This document shows positions 18,461 through 27,842 of a DNA stretch of 64,000 nucleotides, one piece after another. The DNA is taken from the NCBI RefSeq assembly GCF_002205845.1, contig NZ_NISI01000005.1, positions 62,001 to 126,000 on the forward strand. The letters are read 5' to 3'. This DNA is from Roseateles puraquae. GTDB taxonomy: Bacteria > Pseudomonadota > Gammaproteobacteria > Burkholderiales > Burkholderiaceae_C. The first letter of the stretch is position 1. Each line of letters opens with the position of its first letter. Below the pieces are notes generated by a model. It had not been told where the DNA came from. It ran no database searches and saw only the letters and a list, made by a program, of their open reading frames with translations. A program made the position numbers and the translations under genes.

Positions 18461-21385
18461 TCAGGCCTCGAAAGGCAGCTTCACCTGGCTCAGGTCCTTG
18501 CGGGTCTCGACGAGCACCAGCGGGCCCTCGTCGATGACGACCACCGGGGCCGGCTCGCGGCCCAGCGGTGCGAGTGCTGGCTCGGCGGCAATCGCGGCCT
18601 GGGCGGCGGCGATCTTGTCGGCATCGGAGTTGACCCACTGCAGGCCTGCGCCGGCCGCAATGGCCTGCAGGTCGTCGATCGGCAGCGTGAAGGCCTGGAT
18701 GACGGGCGCGGGCGCCGGAGCAGGCGCGGCCACCGGCGCGGCCACCGAGGCAGCGACCGGTGCCGGTGCAGCGGCAGCCATGGCCTCCTCGATCAGCGAG
18801 GCTTGAACCGGGGCGGGTGCGGCGGCATCGGTCGGGGCCGGCGCCTCAGCGTCAGTGGACGCCTCGGTGGATGCTTCCGCAGCGCCTTCTTCACGGCGGT
18901 TGCGGTTGCGACCACGGCCACCGCGGCGGCGTCCTTCGCGGGCCGGGCCTTCGGCGGTGTCGTCACCTTCAGCGGGTGCGGCAGCATCGGCGCCGGCGTC
19001 GACCGCCGCGTCCGTGGCCGGCGCGTCAGCGCTATCGGCCGGCGTGTCGGTGCTCACGGCTTGGTCGTCACGGTCGCGGCCACCACGGCGGCGGCGGCGG
19101 CCGCGGCCCTGGCGTTCTTCGCCGGCCGGCACATCACCGGTCGGCGGCAGCGCGCCTTCGGCCTGGCTGTCGACAAAGGCGGGCGGCGCGTCATGCACGG
19201 CGGCGAGGTCGTCGCTCAGTGCGGCCGTCGGCACTGCGGCTGCGGCCTCGACCGGCGGGCGCTCCTGGCGCTCACCGCGCGGGCGGCGCTCACCACGCTC
19301 ACCACGCTCGCCTCGTTCTGCGCGTTCACCGCGCTCCGGACGATCGCCGCGCTCGCCACGCTCACCGCGCTCGGCGCGCGGCTGTTGCTGCTGCTCAGGC
19401 TTGTCGGTGCCTTCGGCGCGCTTGTTGCGCTCACCACGCTCGGCGCGATCACCACGGCCTTCACCGGGCTTGCCATCGCGGCGGCCACCCTGGCCGCGCT
19501 GCTCGTTGCGCTCACCGCGTTCGCCACGCTCACCGCGGCGGCCGTCGCGGCGACCGTCACGGCCCCCCTCGCGCTTGGGCTTGTCGGTGGTGGCCGGCGT
19601 CGTGGCGGGCGCCTCGACAGCCGGGGCGGGTGCCGGTGCCGGCGCGCCGCCGAACAGGCTCTTGATCCAGCCGAAGAAGCCCTTGGATTCGGGGGCCGGC
19701 GCCGGTGCCGGCGGCGGCGGGGCCACCACGGGAGCCGGGGCCGCCACCGGGGCGGGCGCGGGGGCCGGCATCGGGGCCGGCTGTTCCGGCAGGATGCCCT
19801 TGATGACGGGTTCCTGCTTGTTCTTCTTTTCCGTGTCGCCGCGGCGGGTGATGCCCACCTCGTCGTCCGGCTCCTCGATCATCGTGTAGCTGGCCTGCAG
19901 GTTCTCCAGGCGCGGGTCATCGTGGCGCAGACGCTCCAGCTTGTAGTTGGGCGTCTCCAGGTGCTTGTTGGGCACCAGCAGCACGGTCACGCGCTGCTTG
20001 AGTTCGATCTTGGTGATCTCGGTGCGCTTCTCGTTCAGCAGGAACGAGGTGACCTCCACCGGCACCTGCACATGCACGGCGGCGGTGTTGTCCTTCATGG
20101 CCTCTTCCTGGACCATGCGCAGGATCTGCAGCGCCGAGCTTTCGGTGTCGCGGATGTGGCCGGTGCCGTTGCAGCGCGGGCAGGTGATGTGGTTGCCTTC
20201 GCTGAGCGCCGGGCGCAGGCGCTGGCGGCTCATCTCCAGCAGGCCGAACTTGCTGATGGAGGCGAACTGCACGCGGGCGCGGTCATTGCGCAGGGCGTCG
20301 CGCAGGCGCTGTTCCACGTCACGGCGGTTCTTGGACTCCTCCATGTCGATGAAGTCCACCACGATCAGGCCGCCCAGGTCGCGCAGGCGCATCTGGCGGG
20401 CGATTTCGTCGGCCGCTTCGAGGTTGGTGCGGGTGGCTGTCTCTTCGATGTCGCCGCCGCGCGTGGCTCGGGCGGAGTTGACGTCCACCGAGACCAGGGC
20501 TTCGGTGTGGTCGATGACGATGGCGCCGCCCGAGGGCAGGTTCACCGTGCGGCTGTGGGCCGTCTCGATCTGGTGCTCGATCTGGAAGCGGCTGAACAGC
20601 GGCGCGTCGTCACGGTAGCGCTTCACGCGATGGCCCTGGTCGGGCATCACGTGGTTCATGAACTGGTGGGCCTGCTCGAACAGGTCGTCCGTGTCGATCA
20701 GGATCTCGCCGATGTCCGACGTGAAGTAGTCGCGGATGGCGCGGATGACCAGCGACGACTCCTGGTAGATCAGGAAGGCACCTTTGCCGCCCTTGGACGC
20801 CTCGTCGATGGCGGTCCAGAGCTTGAGCATGTAGTTCAGGTCCCACTGCAGCTCGGCGGCGGAACGGCCGATGCCGGCAGTGCGGGCGATCAGGCTCATG
20901 CCCTTGGGGTACTCGAGCTGGTCGAGGTTTTCCTTCAGCTCTTCCCGGTCTTCGCCCTCGATGCGGCGGCTCACGCCACCGCCGCGCGGGTTGTTGGGCA
21001 TCAGCACGAGGTAGCGCCCGGCCAGGCTGATGAAGGTGGTCAGCGCCGCGCCCTTGTTGCCGCGCTCTTCCTTCTCGACCTGGACGAGAAGCTCCTGGCC
21101 TTCCTTGATCGCGTCCTTGATGGTCGCGTTCTTGACGTCGGCACCCTCGCGGAAGAACTGGCGCGAGATTTCCTTGAACGGCAGGAAGCCGTGGCGGTCC
21201 TCGCCGTAGTCGACGAAGCAGGCTTCGAGCGAAGGCTCGACCCGCGTCACGACCGCCTTGTAGATGTTGCCCTTGCGCTGTTCCCGGCCTTCGATTTCGG
21301 TCTCGAAGTCGAGCAGCTTCTGGCCGTCGACGATCGCGAGGCGCCGCTCTTCCGGCTGCGTCGCATTGATCAGCATGCGTTTCAT
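18461..21385 (-). CDS. rne: ribonuclease E
   Basis: 974 aa. The N-terminal half is the catalytic RNase E/G core: [18 protein letters not shown], an S1 domain ([30 protein letters not shown]), the DNase-I-like domain with DFIDMEE, and the zinc-link [11 protein letters not shown]. The C-terminal half is disordered, with a very long Arg/Gly/Glu repeat tract ([15 protein letters not shown] type, about residues 600-750) and Pro/Ala blocks, typical of the RNA-binding degradosome scaffold. It starts rRNA maturation and most mRNA decay at the inner membrane. The start has a GAGGAG ribosome site 7 bases upstream; an upstream open extension of 17 codons is not needed. Confidence 0.95.
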   Translation of the reverse strand: MKRMLINATQPEERRLAIVDGQKLLDFETEIEGREQRKGNIYKAVVTRVEPSLEACFVDYGEDRHGFLPFKEISRQFFREGADVKNATIKDAIKEGQELLVQVEKEERGNKGAALTTFISLAGRYLVLMPNNPRGGGVSRRIEGEDREELKENLDQLEYPKGMSLIARTAGIGRSAAELQWDLNYMLKLWTAIDEASKGGKGAFLIYQESSLVIRAIRDYFTSDIGEILIDTDDLFEQAHQFMNHVMPDQGHRVKRYRDDAPLFSRFQIEHQIETAHSRTVNLPSGGAIVIDHTEALVSVDVNSARATRGGDIEETATRTNLEAADEIARQMRLRDLGGLIVVDFIDMEESKNRRDVEQRLRDALRNDRARVQFASISKFGLLEMSRQRLRPALSEGNHITCPRCNGTGHIRDTESSALQILRMVQEEAMKDNTAAVHVQVPVEVTSFLLNEKRTEITKIELKQRVTVLLVPNKHLETPNYKLERLRHDDPRLENLQASYTMIEEPDDEVGITRRGDTEKKNKQEPVIKGILPEQPAPMPAPAPAPVAAPAPVVAPPPPAPAPAPESKGFFGWIKSLFGGAPAPAPAPAVEAPATTPATTDKPKREGGRDGRRDGRRGERGERGERNEQRGQGGRRDGKPGEGRGDRAERGERNKRAEGTDKPEQQQQPRAERGERGERGDRPERGERAERGERGERGERRPRGERQERPPVEAAAAVPTAALSDDLAAVHDAPPAFVDSQAEGALPPTGDVPAGEERQGRGRRRRRGGRDRDDQAVSTDTPADSADAPATDAAVDAGADAAAPAEGDDTAEGPAREGRRRGGRGRNRNRREEGAAEASTEASTDAEAPAPTDAAAPAPVQASLIEEAMAAAAPAPVAASVAAPVAAPAPAPAPVIQAFTLPIDDLQAIAAGAGLQWVNSDADKIAAAQAAIAAEPALAPLGREPAPVVVIDEGPLVLVETRKDLSQVKLPFEA

Positions 21386-21998
21386 GTCATCACTCCTCGC
21401 GCATGCCGGCCTGGGGCCGGGCACGCGCCACGTCAAGCCACCCGGAGGTGGCGTTCAAGACGCACGAGCGACGGCGTGGAACCGTGGAAGGAGTGCCCTG
21501 GACCGCTCGGGTTTCTGACGCAGGTCAGACGTCGAGCGGCGTTGGCGCATGCGACCGGGCCGTCATGCCGCAGGAAAGCGCCGCCTCGACCTGGCCGCAT
21601 GCAAGGGCGCCGGGCCGGACGACCACCGCAGCTTCTGGCTGGGGTCGTGCGGCAGGGCGCAGCGGGTAGGGGAGGGAAGTGCTCATCCGCGGAGGACTGC
21701 TGGACGCTGGCGCGAGCTTTTGCGGTCGGGTCGTTGAACTGACCGCGCGCTCTCGCACCGTGAAAACCTTGTTCTGGCAACCGGCGCTCTTCTCGCTTGT
21801 TGACTTCTGAAGAGGCGCCGGTGGGTTCCGGGTGTCATCGCTCTGCCGCATCGCGCGACCGACCGCCGTTTCACTTGGGGAAACCGCCTGCCAATCTCGG
21901 GATGCGTTGCATCGCCTGGTTGTGCTCAGGGGCTGGGCCCCGCGAGCGCCCCGTTACCGCCGCTAAAATCAAAAAAATCAAACACTTACGGCAGCAAC
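21386..21998. promoter_or_regulatory. 613-base divergent region between rne and rluC (long rne leader)
   Basis: No credible gene. On the rne side a GCCACC/GGTGGC hairpin (21437-21452) lies about 52 bases before the start codon. On the rluC side there is a GCTAAAATC string with TAAAAT at 21963-21968, 30 bases before the coding start, next to an A-rich stretch. In gammaproteobacteria rne has a long structured 5' leader through which RNase E controls its own mRNA; the same arrangement is plausible here but the fold was not computed. Confidence 0.45.
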
Positions 21999-22997
21999 GT
22001 GGTGAAAAGGATTATAGGGGCAGGCCCTGCGGCCCCTGCCACGGGGTCGACCACCGCCGTGAGTACGGACAAACCCTCGGTTCGGCGCGTCATCGTGGAC
22101 GAAGGATCGGCCGGCCAGCGGCTGGACAACTTCCTGCTGCGCGAACTCAAGGGCGTGCCCAAGACCCATGTCTACCGGGTGATCCGCGCGGGCGAGGTGC
22201 GGGTCAACAAGGGACGTGCGCAGGCCGATACGCGGCTGGAAGTGGGCGATGAAGTGCGCATCCCGCCGGTGCGCGTGCCTGAAAAGGCAGCGGTGCCCGA
22301 GGCGCCGGCTCGCGAGTTTCCGGTCATCTTTGAGGATGAGCACCTGCTCGTCATCGACAAGCCGGCCGGCGTGGCCGTGCATGGCGGCTCGGGCGTGAGC
22401 TACGGCGTCATCGAGGCACTGCGCCGCGCGCGGCCCGCTGCCAAGTTTCTGGAGCTGGTGCACCGGCTCGACAAGGAAACCTCGGGCCTGCTCATGATTG
22501 CCAAGAAGCGCAGCGCCCTGGTGAACCTGCAGGACCAACTCCGCGACCGCGAAACCGGCAAGACCTACGCCGCCCTTGTCTGGGGCGATTGGCCGGACAA
22601 GCTCAAGGTCATCGACGTGCCGCTGGTCAAGTTCGTCGGCAGCGATGGTGAGCGCTGGGTGCGCCCGGGCCAGGCCGACGAGCCCGAGGCCAAGCGTTCC
22701 ATCAGCCTGGTCAAAGTGTTGCGCCGTACACCCGAGTTCAGCCTGCTGGACGTGACCATCAAGACCGGCCGCACGCACCAGATCCGCGTGCACCTGCAGC
22801 AGGCGGGCCATCCCATCGTGGGCGACCCCAAGTACGGCGACTTCGAGAAGAACCGAGCGCTGGCGCGGGGGCCGGCCAAGTTCGACCGCATGTTCCTGCA
22901 TGCGCGCCGGCTGCGTTTCAACCACCCGGCCACCGGGGAAGAAATCACCGTGGAAGCCCCCCTGCCTCCTGACTGTGCGAAGCTGACCCACCCATGA
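21999..22997 (+). CDS. rluC: 23S rRNA pseudouridine synthase RluC
   Basis: 332 aa from GTG 21999; a GTG at 22060 is an alternative start. An S4 RNA-binding domain (GQRLDNFLLRELKGVPKTHVYRVIRAGEVRVN) is followed by the RluA-family catalytic domain with HRLDKETSGLL, whose Asp is the catalytic residue. It makes pseudouridines in 23S rRNA (positions 955, 2504 and 2580 in E. coli). The divergent placement with rne is the usual one. Its stop overlaps the next gene by four bases. Confidence 0.93.
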   Translation: MVKRIIGAGPAAPATGSTTAVSTDKPSVRRVIVDEGSAGQRLDNFLLRELKGVPKTHVYRVIRAGEVRVNKGRAQADTRLEVGDEVRIPPVRVPEKAAVPEAPAREFPVIFEDEHLLVIDKPAGVAVHGGSGVSYGVIEALRRARPAAKFLELVHRLDKETSGLLMIAKKRSALVNLQDQLRDRETGKTYAALVWGDWPDKLKVIDVPLVKFVGSDGERWVRPGQADEPEAKRSISLVKVLRRTPEFSLLDVTIKTGRTHQIRVHLQQAGHPIVGDPKYGDFEKNRALARGPAKFDRMFLHARRLRFNHPATGEEITVEAPLPPDCAKLTHP

Positions 22998-23653
22998 GAC
23001 CCCAACGTTTCGACCTCATCGCCTTCGACTGGGACGGCACCCTGTTCGACTCCACCGCCCTGATCGCCCGCAGCATCCAGCGCGCCGCGGTGGACATCGG
23101 CCTGCCCGAGCCCGAGTTCGAGCGCGCCAAGTACGTCATCGGCCTGGGCCTGCGTGACGCGCTGGAGCATGTGGTGCCCGGCCTGGCACCCGAGCGTTAT
23201 GGCGACCTGGGCCTGCGCTACCGCCATCACTACCTCGCGTCGGAGAACGACGTTTCGCTGTTCGACGGCACACTGGAAATGCTGCAGGCCCTCAAGGCGC
23301 GGCATCACTGGCTGGCTGTGGCTACGGGCAAGAACCGCGTGGGCCTGGACCGGGTGCTCGCCCATGCCGAGCTCACGAAGATGTTCGACGCCACCCGCAC
23401 CGCCGACGAAACCCGCTCCAAGCCCCATCCGCAGATGCTGCTGGAGCTGATGCGCGAGTTCGGTGTGGAGCCCGAGCGCACATTGATGATCGGGGACACC
23501 ACGCACGACCTGCTGCTGGCCAGCAACGCCGGCGTGGCCAGTGTCGGCGTGAGCTTCGGCGCGCATGACCACGAGACGTTTGCGGAACACCAGCCGCTCT
23601 TCGTCGCCCATTCCACGCGCGAACTGCACGACTGGCTGATCACCCATGCCTGA
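22994..23653 (+). CDS. HAD-family phosphatase (Gph-like)
   Basis: 219 aa haloacid-dehalogenase hydrolase. Motif I DWDGTLFDS, motif II in VATGKNRVGL, and the Lys/Asp motifs SKPHP and MIGDTTHDLLLA are complete. It resembles phosphoglycolate phosphatase and small-nucleotide phosphatases; a physiological substrate cannot be assigned. Start overlaps the rluC stop (ATGA), a pairing seen in many Betaproteobacteria. Confidence 0.88.
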   Translation: MRPQRFDLIAFDWDGTLFDSTALIARSIQRAAVDIGLPEPEFERAKYVIGLGLRDALEHVVPGLAPERYGDLGLRYRHHYLASENDVSLFDGTLEMLQALKARHHWLAVATGKNRVGLDRVLAHAELTKMFDATRTADETRSKPHPQMLLELMREFGVEPERTLMIGDTTHDLLLASNAGVASVGVSFGAHDHETFAEHQPLFVAHSTRELHDWLITHA

Positions 23654-24032
23654 CACCGAACTGCCGCCGCCCCAGCGGCTGTGCGCCTCGGCGGACCTGG
23701 CCGAGCGCGGCAAGGCCGTGAGCTTTGACGTGATCCAGTGGCGCGAGCCCGTGCGTGCCTTCGCGCTGCGCTTTGATGGGCAGGCCGTGGCCTACCTGAA
23801 CCGCTGCGCGCATGTGCCCACCGAGATGGACTGGCAGGAAGGCGAGTTCCTCGATGGCGACAAGCGCTACATCATGTGCAGCATCCACGGCGCCGTCTAT
23901 GACCCGCTGACCGGCCGCTGCCTGATGGGCCCCTGCACCCGCGGCCGCCTGACCAAGATCGAACTGACCGAGCGCGAGGGCGAGGTGTTCTGGCACCCCA
24001 CGCGCGACACCCGACCCGCCTTTGAAGACTGA
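23646..24032 (+). CDS. Rieske [2Fe-2S] protein
   Basis: 128 aa. The cluster motifs are RCAHV (Cys-x-His) and MCSIHGAVYDPLTGRC (Cys-x2-His), so the 2Cys-2His ligand set is complete. There is no membrane anchor and no other domain, so it is a soluble ferredoxin-like carrier or small subunit. It overlaps the upstream phosphatase by eight bases and precedes sppA by three, so rluC-gph-Rieske-sppA is one operon. Redox partner unknown. Confidence 0.85.
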   Translation: MPDTELPPPQRLCASADLAERGKAVSFDVIQWREPVRAFALRFDGQAVAYLNRCAHVPTEMDWQEGEFLDGDKRYIMCSIHGAVYDPLTGRCLMGPCTRGRLTKIELTEREGEVFWHPTRDTRPAFED

Positions 24033-24035
24033 ACC

Positions 24036-25025
24036 ATGAGCACCCCCAGCGACGACCTGCCGCCTCCCATGCAAGAACCCGTCGGCGTGCCGCCCGTGGT
24101 GGCGCCGGCCCATGAGCCCGTGCTGGCCGAACTGGCCCGCGAGTTCCTGCGCGAACGCCGCGCGGAGCGGCGCTGGCGGGTGGTGTTCCGTCTGTTCTGG
24201 TTGCTGCTGGCCGGCGCGCTGGTCTACAGCCTGTGGATGCAGGGGCGGCATGTCGCGCCCAGCACCACGCCGCACACGGCGCTGGTGGAAGTGCGCGGCG
24301 AGATCGCGGCGGACACCGAGGCGAGCGCCGAGTTGCTGCTGGCCGCGCTCAAGGACGCCTTCAAGGACGATGGGGCGCAGGCGGTCGTGCTGCGCATCAA
24401 CTCACCCGGCGGCAGCCCCGTCCAGGCCGGCATCGTCTACGACGAGATCAACCGGCTGAAGAAGCAGTACGACAAGCCGGTCTATGCGGTGGTGGAGGAG
24501 ATGTGCGCCTCCGGTGCGTACTACATCGCGGCGGCGGCCGACGAGATCTATGTCGACAAGGCCTCGGTGGTCGGCTCCATCGGGGTGCTGATGGACGGCT
24601 TCGGCTTCACCGGCTTGATGGACAAGCTGGGTGTCGAGCGCCGCCTGCTGACCGCGGGCGAGAACAAAGGCATGCTCGACCCGTTCAGCCCGGTCTCGCC
24701 CAAGCAGCGTGCCTACGCACAGGCCATGCTGGACCAGATCCACGCCCAGTTCATCGCCGTCGTGCGCGAGGGCCGTGGCAAGCGCCTGAAGGAAACCTCG
24801 GAGACCTTCTCCGGCCTCTTCTGGAACGGCGAACAGGCCGTGGCGATGGGGCTGGCCGACCATTTCGGCAATTTGGACTACGTCGCCCGCGAGGTGGTCA
24901 AGGCCGAGGACGTCATCGACTACACCCCGCGCGACAACGTCGCCGAGCGGCTGGCCAAGCGCTTCGGTGCAGCCATGGGCGCGGGTGCGGTGAAGGCGCT
25001 GCGTGAGGTGCCGGCGCTGCGCTGA
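24036..25025 (+). CDS. sppA: signal peptide peptidase SppA (S49 family)
   Basis: 329 aa, the short single-domain form. A Pro-rich cytoplasmic N-terminus and one membrane segment (about 49-66) precede the ClpP-like fold. INSPGGSPVQAG, the catalytic Ser in MCASGAYYIA, SVVGSIGV, and the Lys in GENKGMLDPF are as expected for the Ser/Lys dyad. It digests cleaved signal peptides and membrane protein fragments. Last gene of the operon. Confidence 0.92.
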   Translation: MSTPSDDLPPPMQEPVGVPPVVAPAHEPVLAELAREFLRERRAERRWRVVFRLFWLLLAGALVYSLWMQGRHVAPSTTPHTALVEVRGEIAADTEASAELLLAALKDAFKDDGAQAVVLRINSPGGSPVQAGIVYDEINRLKKQYDKPVYAVVEEMCASGAYYIAAAADEIYVDKASVVGSIGVLMDGFGFTGLMDKLGVERRLLTAGENKGMLDPFSPVSPKQRAYAQAMLDQIHAQFIAVVREGRGKRLKETSETFSGLFWNGEQAVAMGLADHFGNLDYVAREVVKAEDVIDYTPRDNVAERLAKRFGAAMGAGAVKALREVPALR

Positions 25026-25090
25026 GGGACCGTGAACCGGCCCGGGTTCGGCCCCGGGTGTGCAGCGCCAAGGCTTCGCGGCGGCCGGCT

Positions 25091-25846
25091 TCAGGGCCGC
25101 GGCACGGCCTTGTTCATCAGATAGCCCGCGTGGCTGATGCCCAGCAATGCGATCGTGCTGTCGTCCAGCGCCGGGAAGTCGGTGATGCCGTCGGGCTGGG
25201 CAAACTTGAAGGTGCGCCACAGCGCAAAGGCATAGGCCGCGACGATCGCGATCGTGAAGAACAGCATCTGCACCTTGGCCAGGTCGACATGGGCGCCGTT
25301 GCTGGTCTCGTCGCCTGTCACCATGTCGCTCCAGACGGCCATGTCCGGTTGGCTGTTGCCCAGCAGCCGCCCCTGGTTCGTGTCACCGCCGGGCTGGGCG
25401 AGCAGCACCAGCTGAGCGCGTGTCGCAGCCAGCGCGGCGGGGTCGGGGGCCTGGCTCTTCTTTTGCGCCAGCACCAGAGGACTTCCGACCAGCGAGGTGG
25501 TGCTGATGCCCAGGGCGAGCCACAGTTCCTGCGGCACGCCGATGGCCAGGGGCTCGTCCACGCCGATGTAGATGTTGTAGAACGCTGCCGTCAGGTAGGC
25601 TGACACCAGCACGAGCGTCCACACCGTCATCTGGAACCGCGCCAGGCTCATCACGTTGCGCTCATTGACCAGGATGCCTGGCCAGCGCCCGATGATGGAC
25701 TTGCCGCTGATGGCCACGAAGAGGGTCATCAGCAGAGCGATGCCCAGCCAGGCGGCGCGCTCACTGTGCGCGGTGACGCCCCACCAGCCGACGACCGGGA
25801 TCGCGATCAGCGACAGCATCGCCGCGCCGGTAAATGACTTGGACAC
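25091..25846 (-). CDS. polytopic membrane protein of unknown function
   Basis: 251 aa with about four to five membrane segments (near 8-25, 32-46, 72-92, 108-123 and 193-211). Conserved-looking strings are NERNVMSLARFQMTVWTL, LGISTTSLVGSPLVLAQ and LLGISHAGYLMNKAVP, which I have the impression recur in a widespread unnamed family; no function is known to me. It starts 31 bases after the DNase II-like gene on the same strand, so the two are likely co-transcribed. Confidence 0.65.
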   Translation of the reverse strand: MSKSFTGAAMLSLIAIPVVGWWGVTAHSERAAWLGIALLMTLFVAISGKSIIGRWPGILVNERNVMSLARFQMTVWTLVLVSAYLTAAFYNIYIGVDEPLAIGVPQELWLALGISTTSLVGSPLVLAQKKSQAPDPAALAATRAQLVLLAQPGGDTNQGRLLGNSQPDMAVWSDMVTGDETSNGAHVDLAKVQMLFFTIAIVAAYAFALWRTFKFAQPDGITDFPALDDSTIALLGISHAGYLMNKAVPRP

Positions 25847-25876
25847 AGGACCTCCCTTGCGCCGCCATGGCGCCGT

Positions 25877-27136
25877 TCATTGACCCGCGAGGGGCGCGCT
25901 CTTGCCGTCGAGCAGCTCGGTCACGCTTCTCCACAGCGGCTCGTTGTCCAGGATGAAGAACAGGCCGCCCCTGCCGTTCTGGCTGCTGCCGCACTTGGGC
26001 GTGGACAGCGAGCCCTGCTGGTTCATGTCTCCGAAGATGACGAAGTGACGGGCCCCTGACGTGGACACGCCGACCTTGGCGTGGTTGAAGTCGGGCCCGG
26101 CGCCGCCCTTGAGCCCGAAGCCTGTGCCTTTCCAGCTGCCGGAGGTCGCGATCTGCACGGCGCCGGGCTTGGGCAGGCTGGCGTCCCAGCAATCGATGGG
26201 CGTGTTGGCACGGGTCGAGGGGATTGCCGGGTTGGCCCACCAGGTCGCGACGCGAAGCGACACGCCGTCCAGCTGCGACGACACGAGCTGCCAGGGCGGC
26301 ACCAGCAACTTGGACGGTTTGGACAGCAGGATCACGCCTGAAGAGAGCTGCGCCTTGAGGACCTGGGTGCTCTTGGACTTGATGCCCAGCGCCTTGACGG
26401 CGTCCTGGATGTCCTGAGGGCCGCCGTTGTTCACGAGCTGGGCGTTGCCCGGGGCCGTCACGACGCTGGCATTGGCCAGCGCCCGCAGCACCTGCAGCAC
26501 GTCCGCAGCGGTCAGCTTGACGGAGAAGAACGACTGGCTGACGAGGACGTTGTCGGGGCGGGGAATGCAGCCCAGCGTGTTGCCGCTCGAACGTGCCGGC
26601 GAGAGCCGCCCGGCCCCCGGCCATGAGGGCGTGGTGACCTGGATGAGCACGCCACTGCCGCTGGCGTCCCAGGCCAGCACGCCCTTGGCGTGACCCCACG
26701 GCGCCGAGCACGAGTCGCTGCAGCCGGGCAGCTCGGGGTCGCCGTAGAACTGGTCGTTCCAGACCACGTAAAAGCGCTTGCCATGGACGATGTCGCCAAA
26801 GGTGGCGCCCAGCGGGTCGGCGCCCGTCTCGCCCACACAGGTGCTGCCCATGGCCAGCTGGGGCTGGGTGTTGCTGGCAAACACGAAGGTCTGCCCGCGC
26901 GGGTAGTTCTGTGCCGTGGCGCCGAAGGGGCACTGCATCTGCGCGCCCGCCGGGCATTGCGGGAAGGACTTGGCGTTGAACTTGAAGACGAACCACCAGT
27001 CCACCGGTTGGCCGTCCTGCACCAGCGGGACGGGCGCGGATGGTGCTTGCGCCGCCGTCGAGACCGGCAGCCACGGCAAGGCCAGGGCAGCCGCCAAGGC
27101 CAGCATCCGCTTGACCAAAACCCGTTCGATCGGCAC
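25877..27136 (-). CDS. secreted deoxyribonuclease II homologue
   Basis: 419 aa from GTG 27136, which has a GGAGGG ribosome site; the open frame upstream is not needed. A signal peptide (RMLALAAALALPWLPVSTAAQA) is followed by DWWFVFKF, which matches the conserved WW(F/Y)xxK start of DNase II. Two HxK motifs follow: GHAKGVLAWD (His149, Lys151) and FNHAKVGVS (His352, Lys354). DNase II is a phospholipase-D-fold acid endonuclease that needs no metal ion and cuts DNA to 3'-phosphates; the family is best known in animals, with scattered bacterial members. Several Cys suggest disulfides. Likely role is extracellular or periplasmic DNA breakdown. Confidence 0.8.
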   Translation of the reverse strand: MPIERVLVKRMLALAAALALPWLPVSTAAQAPSAPVPLVQDGQPVDWWFVFKFNAKSFPQCPAGAQMQCPFGATAQNYPRGQTFVFASNTQPQLAMGSTCVGETGADPLGATFGDIVHGKRFYVVWNDQFYGDPELPGCSDSCSAPWGHAKGVLAWDASGSGVLIQVTTPSWPGAGRLSPARSSGNTLGCIPRPDNVLVSQSFFSVKLTAADVLQVLRALANASVVTAPGNAQLVNNGGPQDIQDAVKALGIKSKSTQVLKAQLSSGVILLSKPSKLLVPPWQLVSSQLDGVSLRVATWWANPAIPSTRANTPIDCWDASLPKPGAVQIATSGSWKGTGFGLKGGAGPDFNHAKVGVSTSGARHFVIFGDMNQQGSLSTPKCGSSQNGRGGLFFILDNEPLWRSVTELLDGKSAPLAGQ

Positions 27137-27315
27137 GGCACCCTCCAAGGCATGCGCCACACAGGCTGGGCCACCCCGGCCCGGGGTGGGAGGGCGGCTG
27201 GTGATGCCAGCCGCTGAACCGAACGCTAACAAGGCGGCCGCATGGTGCCACCCTCAATGTTGTGGGCAGTCAGCTCGCTGAATGCCGTGCCGGCGCGGCG
27301 GGCTCAAGAGGGCCA

Positions 27316-27350
27316 TGAAAAAGGCCGCAGCCTGTGAAGGTCTGCGGCCT
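27316..27350 (-). terminator. rho-independent terminator
   Basis: Minus strand AGGCCGCAG, 11-base loop, CTGCGGCCT followed by TTTTT. Lies just past the stop of the Ala-rich gene at 27370 and upstream of the DNase II gene, separating them. Confidence 0.8.
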
Positions 27351-27369
27351 GCGCGGAGCGCTGTGGCGC

Positions 27370-27720
27370 TTACTGCGTCTTGGTCTCGGTCTTGGCCGGG
27401 GTGGCGGCAGGCGCAGCCTCGCCCGTCTTGGCTTCGGCGTGCTTCTTGGCGTGATGCTTCTTGCCGGCATGCTTGGCAGCGCTGGCGGCTTCAGCCGGGG
27501 CGGCGGCCGTGGCGGTGGCGGCTGCGTGCGCTGCCTTCACGGCCGGGGCCGGTGCCGCGGTGGTCGAGGGCGTTGCGGCCGGCGTGGCGGCCTGGGCGAC
27601 AACCGTGGCCTTCGCGGCGGGAGCGGCCGTGGTGGTGGCCGGGGTCGGGCTTTGCGCCAGGGCCACGCCCGAGGCGAGCGTGATGAGGGCGGTAGCGAGG
27701 GTGGTCTTCAGCGTGTTCAT
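27370..27720 (-). CDS. Ala/Lys/His-rich secreted protein
   Basis: 116 aa. A clear signal peptide (LATALITLASGVALAQS) is followed by a sequence made almost only of Ala, Thr, Pro, Lys and His, with a central HAGKKHHAKKHAEAK stretch. No fold is expected. The internal ATG at 27720 is chosen over a longer frame because it gives the signal peptide. Such histone-like, basic, low-complexity exported proteins are common in Burkholderiales; the function is unknown. Has its own terminator. Confidence 0.65.
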   Translation of the reverse strand: MNTLKTTLATALITLASGVALAQSPTPATTTAAPAAKATVVAQAATPAATPSTTAAPAPAVKAAHAAATATAAAPAEAASAAKHAGKKHHAKKHAEAKTGEAAPAATPAKTETKTQ

Positions 27721-27842
27721 CTTGAGGGCTCCAGGGTGGTTTCGGGTTTCGATCGGCTTCGCGCAAAGCTTGTGTCCACAACGACGCCTTTGCATGCCCC
27801 GTTGACCCCGTTGCAAAGCCTTACAACGGCAGAATCAGGCGC

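Noticed and set aside
19255-19560. Repetitive DNA that could suggest a CRISPR array or tandem repeat locus
   Set aside because: The repeats are codon repeats for the Arg-Gly-Glu tail of RNase E, in frame, without unique spacers.
18398-21742. Very long open frame on the plus strand opposite RNase E
   Set aside because: It is the mirror of the rne coding frame in high-GC DNA; the translation is repetitive Arg/Gly/Ala with no domain, and rne is certain.
27808-27829. Inverted repeat CCGTTG/CAACGG just upstream of the gamma-glutamyltransferase gene
   Set aside because: Six-base arms with a ten-base loop are expected by chance at this frequency and no promoter spacing fits around it.
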